The notes beneath the pieces are model-generated. The model saw nothing but the letters and a program-made list of their open reading frames with translations, had not been told where the DNA came from and searched no databases. A stretch of DNA of 6,918 nt, taken from NCBI GenBank assembly GCA_934465125.1, contig CAKSKO010000060.1, positions 1 through 6,918 of the forward strand. The letters run 5' to 3'. Shown here piece after piece: positions 1 through 5,055 of this stretch. The stretch comes from an uncultured Eubacteriales bacterium (GTDB taxonomy: Bacteria > Bacillota > Clostridia > Oscillospirales > Acutalibacteraceae). Each line of letters begins with the position of its first letter. Within the stretch, counting starts at the first letter, position 1. The position numbers were made by a program, and so were the translations under genes.

Positions 1-273
1 ATTTAAAATAGATGCTCAACAGACACAGTTCTTCCTGCCAGAATTTATGTGGACTGCATCCTGAAATCAAGGTTTTTGGCAACAATTTCTGTTCGAAAAA
101 TTCAATTATGCTTTTAAGGTTAAAGCGTTCTTGCTCGGTTTTATTTTCGAAACAAGAAAGCTTTTTTTGTCCTGCATTCCGGAAATGCTCTCTCCGATCC
201 ACTCAAACTGGCGTACGCTGTCTCTTGTATACTCCGCAATGTACTCTTTCTCTCTAAACTCTACAGCTTTAAT
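1..273 (-). pseudogene. Degraded phage tail-assembly-chaperone-like gene (partial, runs off left edge)
   Basis: The minus strand shows a Shine-Dalgarno-like AAAGGAG at 282-276. It is followed by an open stretch beginning near 273 that reads KAVEFREKEYIAEYTRDSVR, then QFEWIGESISGM. This resembles the start of the small proteins encoded just downstream of tail-tube genes in Firmicute siphophages (tail assembly chaperones, DUF5055-like). No normal start codon remains: the codon best placed for a start is ATT. The frame ends at TAA 108-106. Coding-like sequence (IIEFFEQKLLPKTLI...) resumes in another frame and runs to the window edge, so at least one frameshift is present. Its position right after the tail-tube remnant supports the assignment. 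The family call rests on recalled similarity and context and is moderate; the pseudogene call is firmer. Confidence 0.5.
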
Positions 274-350
274 TACTCCTTTGAGCTTGTATAATTTACA
301 GTTTATAATGTGCAGTATACAATTTCCGTGAATGCCTTTGACGTTTTATT

Positions 351-819
351 TTAAAGGTTGCTTTGCCGCCAAATCATCATGTTAAATTGTATATTTAATT
401 GAGTCGTTGCCATCAATGCAGAAGTGTCCGGGAGGTGTTCATGAGATGATACCGCAAAAGAAAGACCGATTTTAACAGCGTTTCCGGCTGTAATTCCTTT
501 TTCCATGTAGCCCCCGTCTCTGAAATCTTCTCACCTGATCCGTCTTGATAGACGATCAAATAATCTTTTTCCTGCGTTAGACTGATTTCCGCCGTTATTT
601 TATAGTTTTCCTTTGTGTAGTTGGATTCAAACTCATAGCTGGGGGATCGAGTCGATCAGATATATATTGTTAGAATGCGCTGTCAAGCTCCGTCGCTTCG
701 ATGATGTTGGGCGCTGCACCTGTGTCCGGAACTGATGCCACAGATGCCAGCTTTGCCTGTTTGTCACTTACCCTTTTGACACACAAAAGGGTTCCATAAT
801 CTGATATTGCTATTGCCAA
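351..819 (-). pseudogene. Degraded phage tail-tube-like major tail protein
   Basis: Read on the minus strand, a TTG at 819-817 is preceded by an AAGGA motif and opens a frame reading AIAISDYGTLLCVKR, then VPDTGAAPNIIEATELDSAF. It hits a TAA stop at 672-670 and continues as QYISDRLD. It then shifts frame at the G5 run 641-645 into SYEFESNYTKENYKITAEIS and LIVYQDGSGEKIS. It shifts again at a five-T run near 503-507 into GITAGNAVKIGLSFAVSSHE and ALMATTQLN, ending at TAA 353-351. The joined product would be about 155 residues. The DYGT opening, the TELDS/SYEF block and the YQDGSG segment match my memory of Firmicute phage tail-tube (major tail) proteins. One stop plus two homopolymer-associated frameshifts show it cannot make a full product. 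The downstream chaperone-like remnant and upstream tail-completion remnant give the expected siphophage order. Confidence 0.65.
770..792. repeat. Perfect 9-bp inverted repeat with 5-base loop inside the tail-tube pseudogene
   Basis: ACCCTTTTG (770-778) and CAAAAGGGT (784-792) flank the loop ACACA. It falls early in the tail-tube remnant, in the piece that reads TLLCVKR. No U-tract follows on either strand, so a terminator role is unlikely. It may simply be coincidence in decayed coding DNA. Confidence 0.4.
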
Positions 820-863
820 TTGAAGTTTTCCTTACTTTATTAAAATTTTCTTTTTTCTGGTTA

Positions 864-912
864 AGCGTGAGAACATATATATTTTTTTGTTATTGATGAA
901 CCGAGCGTGAGA
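864..912 (+). repeat. AGCGTGAGA direct repeat, 40 bases apart
   Basis: AGCGTGAGA occurs at 864-872 and again at 904-912, in the non-coding gap between the tail-tube and tail-completion remnants. No function can be assigned. Confidence 0.3.
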
Positions 913-930
913 GTGTAGGGTCCAAATCTG

Positions 931-1321
931 TTAACTATAAATCCTTAAATTGTTTTCGTCTATCTGAAACGAATACCGCATGGTGTACCTGTAGATATCT
1001 GTATCTACATTTATCGTCGGGTTTGCAAATACCCGTTTCAATTGCTAGTTTCCTTCTATAACGTTGCTTACCTGTTTCGCTATTTTCTTGGTTATTGTTT
1101 CCCTAGTACTACCCGCCGTGTAGATATCAACTTGTAAGGCAATGCTTGATTTGCTTTAAAATTGGCTGGTTACCTGTAAAGCATCTTTCTAAGTATTCAA
1201 TTTCTATGTAGTTTTACTCGTGTCGTAGCATGGCGCCATTGATCATTTCTGGGATATTGTTTTTACGGATCCCTGTTTTGGAACTATATATAATTTTTCG
1301 GCATATGAATTTTCAATCTAT
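931..1321 (-). pseudogene. Degraded phage tail-completion / minor structural protein
   Basis: A clear AGGAGG lies at 1333-1328 on the minus strand, but the codon where a start is expected is ATA (1321-1319) and is followed almost at once by TGA. Coding-like pieces then appear in different frames: NNIPEMINGAMLRHE, then NYIEIEYLERCFTGNQPILK, then IALQVDIYTAGSTRETITKK and IAKQVSNVIEG. After an in-frame TAG (1047-1045) the last piece continues QLKRVFANPTINVDTDIYRY and TMRYSFQID, and it stops at TAA 933-931. The VDIYT...G...I.KKI core followed by a DTDIYRYTMRY ending is typical of the small structural proteins encoded just before tail-tube genes in Firmicute phages (tail completion / neck family). 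The start, two frames and one stop are broken, so it is non-functional. The exact family is inferred from recalled pattern and gene order. Confidence 0.55.
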
Positions 1322-1338
1322 TGGATACCTCCTAAAAT

Positions 1339-1440
1339 CTAGGTGAAATAGTTTTCTCGAAACTCGGTTATATTTTCTTTGCTTTCATTCTGATCTTAAA
1401 AAATTCTTTTCAATACTTTTACGTCGGATGATTTTAACAC
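1339..1440 (-). pseudogene. C-terminal scrap of an upstream phage gene
   Basis: A short minus-strand frame reads LKSSDVKVLKRIF, a TAA stop (1398-1396), then DQNESKENITEFRENYF and a TAG at 1341-1339. It ends just before the ribosome binding site of the tail-completion remnant, as the preceding gene of a phage operon would. I do not recognise the family. The hydrophilic, charged ending suggests the C-terminal tail of a small structural protein. It marks the last phage-derived sequence before the plus-strand cassette, so the left cassette boundary lies between about 1440 and 1530. The call is tentative because the piece is only 33 codons long. Confidence 0.3.
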
Positions 1441-1443
1441 GAT

Positions 1444-1471
1444 TTGTGAATAAAGTTAAAATTTTTATAAA
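1444..1471 (+). promoter_or_regulatory. Weak sigma-A-like promoter candidate for the three-gene cassette
   Basis: TTGTGA (1444-1449) and TATAAA (1466-1471) are separated by 16 bases in a very AT-rich stretch about 70 bases upstream of the first cassette gene. Both boxes are imperfect, and in such AT-rich DNA matches of this quality arise by chance. It is nevertheless the best pair I can find in the only sizeable non-coding space ahead of the operon. Confidence 0.3.
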
Positions 1472-1496
1472 AAGTTGCTTTGTATAAGGAAACTTT
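1471..1496 (+). promoter_or_regulatory. Imperfect palindrome / hairpin upstream of the cassette (possible operator or leader structure)
   Basis: AAAGTT (1471-1476) and AACTTT (1491-1496) form a perfect 6-bp arm pair. Inside them, after one mismatch (G1477/A1490), CTTT (1478-1481) pairs with AAGG (1486-1489) through three Watson-Crick pairs and one G-T, leaving a GTAT loop at 1482-1485. The element overlaps the expected transcription start of the weak promoter and lies 45 bases before the first start codon. It suits a repressor operator or a 5' leader hairpin. No U-tract follows, so it is not a terminator. Confidence 0.35.
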
Positions 1497-1541
1497 CTCG
1501 TTTTTTATTCGGTATGATATCAATTCTTTTAGGAGGGTATC

Positions 1542-2201
1542 ATGACAAAACAAAACTACTATTACCGAACACATCCGATGTTTTTGAGAAACCAATTTTA
1601 TGGGTCCGGCAAATATGATATGCCTATAATTCCCAAGTTTAAAGCAAGGATAGATGATTTTACTAATCTCAAGTTAATAGGATTTGATCGAGCAAAAACT
1701 GGACAGGATGAACATTTTGATAGAATGGTACATTTTTTTCTGTATGATTACAAATTTGAAATTGCTTGGAGTGATCCAAACAAAGATATAGAAAAATTGA
1801 AGCAGTACAGAGCAGTTTTATCTCCTGACTACAGCATGTATATAGAAATGAATTCCGTGATGCAGATGTACAATACATTTCGGAATCGATGGTGTGGAGC
1901 ATATTACGCATCACAAGGCATCAGAGTAATTCCAACAGTAAATTGGGGATTATCAAAGACCTTTGATTTTTGCTTTGATGGGATCGAAAAAGGATCAGCT
2001 GTTGCAGTATCGACGTATATGGTGTATCCTCGCGATAACTATTCAGGACAAAAGGATTTCTTTATGAAGGGATACAACGAGATGATCCGGCGCATTGAAC
2101 CAGAGACAATTCTTTGTTATCATACACCGTTCGATGAAATGAAGGGCAATATTGTACCTATAGATTATGATCTCAGTTCTTGGAGGTATCTAAATGAATA
2201 G
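1542..2201 (+). CDS. DUF4417 domain-containing protein
   Basis: This intact 219-residue frame is preceded by AGGAGGG (1531-1537) four bases before the ATG, which fixes the start. The whole protein matches DUF4417, a family of unknown biochemical role found in phages, integrative elements and scattered bacterial genomes. Recognisable blocks are the opening PMFLRNQFYGSGKYDMPII, the LIGFDRAK segment near residues 45-52, VHFFLYDYKFEIAW near 63-76, the LSPDYSMYIEM / MYNTFRNRWCGAYYASQGI core near 93-127, and IPTVNWGLSKTFDFCFDGI near 130-148. There is no signal peptide or membrane segment, so it should be cytoplasmic. The gene is first in a three-gene run, and its last 8 bases overlap the start of the nuclease gene (ATGAATAG at 2194-2201), implying translational coupling. 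DUF4417 is a sure family call; function is unknown and I infer only that it belongs to the toxin-immunity cassette or to its mobile carrier. Confidence 0.88.
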   Translation: MTKQNYYYRTHPMFLRNQFYGSGKYDMPIIPKFKARIDDFTNLKLIGFDRAKTGQDEHFDRMVHFFLYDYKFEIAWSDPNKDIEKLKQYRAVLSPDYSMYIEMNSVMQMYNTFRNRWCGAYYASQGIRVIPTVNWGLSKTFDFCFDGIEKGSAVAVSTYMVYPRDNYSGQKDFFMKGYNEMIRRIEPETILCYHTPFDEMKGNIVPIDYDLSSWRYLNE

Positions 2202-3099
2202 TTACCTTAAGACATGCTGCGGTTATGTGATTCCCAGTATCGTTGACAATACCTGCAAGATTTATTATGATAACAAAAAGAAGATTTTTCCAAGAAACCG
2301 CAGCAAACTTGGACGTTATTATGACGCAATGGGCAACACCTTTCTAAGAAGTATCCGGAAACAGGCATTTACTTCATTATTTGATCATGGAGTCGATGTA
2401 GACGGTGCTTTTTTTACTTTTTCAAAACAGGCCTTTGATAAAATTCTCCATAATACGATGTATCAAGATATGCTGCCAGACGATATCTACGATGCGTTAT
2501 TTTATAATTCCTTTTCGTATTATATTACAAATGGAACTGTGATCTACTGCAACCCGAACACCAAAACAAAGGTACTTGTCGAGTTTAAAACAAGGGTAAT
2601 ATTATCTGTATTTCTCGACAAAGAAGACGTAGAATATCAGCCGCCCTCTGAGATCAAATCGTTTGACCCAGACAAGCCCTTGATGGAGTACTGGGGCCCC
2701 TGTATTCAAGCTGGAGGAGGTTCTGCCTTTATTGATGAAGAGGACGAGCAGGTTGATTCTAGGCTTCAACAATTAAGGGAGAAAGAATTAGAGCAAAAGC
2801 CTCTTCAGATGCATCACTTCATAACCAACAAAAATAAATTATATACAAAGGAATTTAGAAAGATATTAGATAAATATAGTTTGAATTTAAATCAATTGTG
2901 GAATAAAGAACGGCTCCCGCATGTTGGCCGGCATTGTAAAGAATATCACGAGTGGATATATGATCAGTTGACGAGGATTGATGGCATTGCGAAAGGGGAT
3001 GTTGAAATATTTTTGCGAGAATTCGATAAGGTGAAGGAAATAGTACGAAACGACCCCGATATCATGTATCGAAGAGGTTGGGATAATAAGGAGGACTAA
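2194..3099 (+). CDS. Putative nuclease toxin with C-terminal AHH-like (HNH/EndoVII superfamily) domain
   Basis: The frame encodes 301 residues. The start is set by GGAGG at 2182-2186, inside the end of the DUF4417 gene. Residues about 205-297 form an AHH-type nuclease domain: MHHF (His207-His208), TNKNKLYTKEFRKILDKYSL near 211-230, and LPHVGRHCKEYHEWI at 241-255 with His243, His247 and His252. The spacing and the HH...GRH....YH pattern match the metal-dependent HNH/EndoVII fold of AHH toxins, so DNA cleavage is the likely activity. The end (GDVEIFLREF, DPDIMYRRGW) also fits that toxin family. Residues 1-200 are unrecognised and hold a hydrophobic/aromatic stretch near 95-140 and an acidic linker near 180-200. 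There is no signal peptide, RHS, PAAR, LXG or WXG100 module visible. An Imm11-type gene starts 2 bases after the stop, the usual toxin-immunity arrangement. The nuclease call is good; calling it a toxin rests on context. Confidence 0.75.
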   Translation: MNSYLKTCCGYVIPSIVDNTCKIYYDNKKKIFPRNRSKLGRYYDAMGNTFLRSIRKQAFTSLFDHGVDVDGAFFTFSKQAFDKILHNTMYQDMLPDDIYDALFYNSFSYYITNGTVIYCNPNTKTKVLVEFKTRVILSVFLDKEDVEYQPPSEIKSFDPDKPLMEYWGPCIQAGGGSAFIDEEDEQVDSRLQQLREKELEQKPLQMHHFITNKNKLYTKEFRKILDKYSLNLNQLWNKERLPHVGRHCKEYHEWIYDQLTRIDGIAKGDVEIFLREFDKVKEIVRNDPDIMYRRGWDNKED

Positions 3100-3101
3100 A
3101 T

Positions 3102-3680
3102 ATGAAATATTATAAGTTGGTTTATAATTTTTGGGACGAAAAAAGCGATGATGTGATCTTTTGCGAAACAGACGATGATTTTCCTGTTGATCGTTATCTT
3201 TTAAATGAAGGAATTGAGATTTCAGATTGGGATGAACACCTTACGGTTGACTTCGACCCAAATGAAGGTATCGAATTTCAGGATTGGTTGGCAATAGATA
3301 TCAACTGGATCATCGTATCGAGCAGGGTGAGAAAAACATTCGAAGACAACAACATCGGGAATATTCAGTATCTGCCGATCACAATCCGGAATAAAGTGAC
3401 AGGGCAGCTCTTCGATAACCTCTATTGGATTATCAACATCCCAACGTTGACCGATGCTCTGGATAAGGAACATAGCACCTATGTATACTCTGATCCCAAT
3501 GATTCAGGGTTGCTTATGAAATATGCACTAAAACGTAGTAAAATAAAAGATCTTGACATTTTGCGGCTTCCGGATGAAAAGGTTACTCAATTCGTTTCAG
3601 AACGGTTTCGAACGTTGATCCTTCAAAACGGTTATACAGGTTTTAATTTCCGAAAGGTAAAGGTCGTGGAAGACGTTTAA
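3102..3680 (+). CDS. Imm11/DUF1629-family immunity protein
   Basis: This intact 192-residue frame has AAGGAGG at 3088-3094, seven bases before the ATG, and follows the nuclease gene after a 2-base gap, so the two should be co-translated from one message. The C-terminal two thirds carry the DUF1629/Imm11 signature: IIVSSRVRKTFEDNNI near 70-85, IQYLPITIRNK near 88-98, YWIINIPTLTDALDKEHS near 108-125, a KRSKIKDLDILRLPDE segment near 144-159, and the closing FVSERFRTLILQNGYTGFNF near 164-183. Members of this family are known as immunity proteins of polymorphic toxin systems and are frequently adjacent to HNH/AHH-type nucleases. The first 65 residues are strongly acidic (about 20 Asp/Glu), which would suit binding a basic nuclease surface; that is inference. 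It is cytoplasmic, with no membrane segment. It should protect the cell from the preceding nuclease. No terminator is evident behind it. Confidence 0.82.
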   Translation: MKYYKLVYNFWDEKSDDVIFCETDDDFPVDRYLLNEGIEISDWDEHLTVDFDPNEGIEFQDWLAIDINWIIVSSRVRKTFEDNNIGNIQYLPITIRNKVTGQLFDNLYWIINIPTLTDALDKEHSTYVYSDPNDSGLLMKYALKRSKIKDLDILRLPDEKVTQFVSERFRTLILQNGYTGFNFRKVKVVEDV

Positions 3681-3689
3681 TGCACCGAT

Positions 3690-4903
3690 CTAATGCGAAA
3701 TAACTTCCAACCCAACGCCAAAAACATCTTCAAACAACGCCCAAACATAATGTTTTCCCTGCCCGATGTTGTCGCATACTGCGATGATAGCATCGGGATT
3801 TTCTTTTGGTAGATGAAAATACTGTAATTCATCTTTTTGGTACAACAATCCCTCCCGCTCGATTGGTTCCCGCATATAGATCGCCCGCCACGAAATATCG
3901 TCTATGTTCTCTTTGAGCTTTAGAAAATGCTCCGTAGAGAAACCCACGCCATATGCGTAATCGAAGTTTGGATAACCGTGAATAGAAAGTGCTGGAAACT
4001 TCACAAATTTTGAGCTTTTATCCTCTGTGTGTCATTGTTGCAATCTGACGATCGGATCGTTTATTGACCATGTTGTACCTATTATCAGTATGTTACAATC
4101 CTGTTTCATTCTCGACGTAAAGTCATTGCTGAATTTAGTCAACAAGATATCCATACGTTCCCGGTTTATGGTTTTCTCGGAATCATATTGTCTGCGTAGG
4201 CCATAACTTCGCAGTGCGTTGCCTCAGTCAAACCACTGTCGATTGATCGGCAAGTTAGGGCTTTAAACCGTTTGATTTTTGCAAGATCAATCGTTTCATT
4301 CTTTGAGTTGATAGCAACGAGCGAAGAGTCCAGGAAAATTTCTTTAAAATTGTACTTCACATCCTTAATGATCTACAACGCGCCATTGAAAAAGGAGTGC
4401 GTTAATTTATCGGCATATGCTGTCACGCGGTTGGCACTTAACGGTTCTCTGCTCATCAACCATGTGATATAAAAAGTACAGAGCGTGGATTTTGCGGTTC
4501 CCGGCGGCGTCGACAGCCCAGAAACGTCTGGGATTCCTATCGACTAAGGCCTGTAGATCCCTGGTGATAATTCGCAAGACTTTTAATCTCGGCTGGTAAA
4601 ACCTCTTTTCCGGCTCGGGATCCTTTTCCATATAAAACAAATATGAATGAAAACAATATGCAGCAGCAAATAAGTACGTTTGCCAATATTTTTTAAAAGC
4701 TGTTTTTGTTTCCGCGGCATGGATGTTTTGCTGTTTAGTGCAGCATTGAGTTTTTTCTGCATCTCAAGGTTGATTCCTAATGTATGAGATAAATCTTTTT
4801 TACGTTTGTACAAAGTTCTTAATGCTTCACATTCCTTTAAATACAGATCAAACATCATGTTAGGGTATGTTTTTAGATCGTTTAACAGTTTTTTATTAAT
4901 TAT
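3690..4903 (-). pseudogene. terL: Phage terminase large subunit, multiply frameshifted and C-terminally truncated
   Basis: Read on the minus strand, the pieces join into one terminase. Frame A, about 4903-4665, reads LLNDLKTYPNMMFDLYLKE and MQKKLNAALNSK; it is open upstream of the first ATG at 4858. Frame B, about 4670-4540, reads AAAYCFHSYLFYMEKDPEPE and RFYQPRLKVLRI. Frame C, about 4540-4170, reads SGLSTPPGTAKSTLCTFYI, the P-loop of the packaging ATPase, then TAYADKLTHSFFNGAL, a TAG stop at 4375-4373, IDLAKIKRFKALTCRSIDSG and LTEATHCEVMAYADNM. Frame D, about 4170-3690, reads NRERMDILLTKFSND and ILIIGTTWSINDP, a TGA at 4034-4032, then DDISWRAIYMREPIEREGLL and PDAIIAVCD. The last block reaches the catalytic-Asp strand of the RNase H-like nuclease domain. 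After that (from about 3770) the sequence no longer looks like a terminase, so the rest of the nuclease domain is lost. The protein cannot be functional. Confidence 0.83.
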
Positions 4904-4937
4904 TTATTTTCTATTTGCATATCTCTCTAAGTTTATT

Positions 4938-4976
4938 AAAGCCATCTTTCCTATATTTAATAGGTAAGATGGCTTT
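4938..4976 (-). terminator. Hairpin downstream of hcp, probable terminator
   Basis: AAAGCCATCTT (4938-4948) and AAGATGGCTTT (4966-4976) are perfect 11-bp arms. After one T/T mismatch they are extended by CCTA (4950-4953) with TAGG (4961-4964), leaving a 7-base AT loop. Read on the minus strand it lies about 80 bases after the hcp stop and ends GGCTTTAATAAA, a weak U-tract. The structure is very likely real; its use as an intrinsic terminator for hcp is plausible but the poor U-run leaves doubt. It also separates hcp from the prophage remnant. Confidence 0.6.
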
Positions 4977-5032
4977 ACGAAAAATCTTAAACTATTCTAA
5001 GGATTCTTTTCAAAGGCTATGATAACCGTTCT

Positions 5033-5053
5033 AACCAAAAATCTAAATTGGTT
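5033..5053 (-). other. Small hairpin directly after the hcp stop codon
   Basis: AACCAA (5033-5038) pairs with TTGGTT (5048-5053) around a 9-base AT loop, ending 3 bases from the hcp stop (TAG, complement of 5056-5058). It is short and has no U-tract. It may protect the 3' end of the message or be chance. Confidence 0.25.
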
Positions 5054-5055
5054 TA

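Noticed and set aside
12..331. Two small plus-strand open frames at the left end
   Set aside because: They lie antisense to the recognisable minus-strand tail-assembly remnant, have no ribosome binding site and show no family resemblance.
645..657. GATCGA-G-TCGATC interrupted palindrome
   Set aside because: Falls in the tail-tube remnant where it still encodes SDRLD-like residues; short and probably chance.
1669..1914. Minus-strand frame inside the DUF4417 gene
   Set aside because: Antisense shadow of a clear family member; no start signals.
3222..3473. Minus-strand frame inside the immunity gene
   Set aside because: Shadow of the Imm11 gene, no independent evidence.
3690..4004. Treating the 104-residue minus-strand frame as an independent gene
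   Set aside because: Its sequence (DDISWRAIYMREPIEREG) is the internal part of a terminase and connects in frame, through a TGA, to the upstream terminase text.
4272..4472. Plus-strand 66-residue frame
   Set aside because: Lies antisense to the P-loop half of the terminase pseudogene, which explains the sequence.
351..4858. Broken phage genes as assembly or sequencing errors
   Set aside because: Errors could explain homopolymer shifts, but the several nonsense codons, lost start codons and missing gene segment, next to clean cassette and hcp frames, point to true decay.
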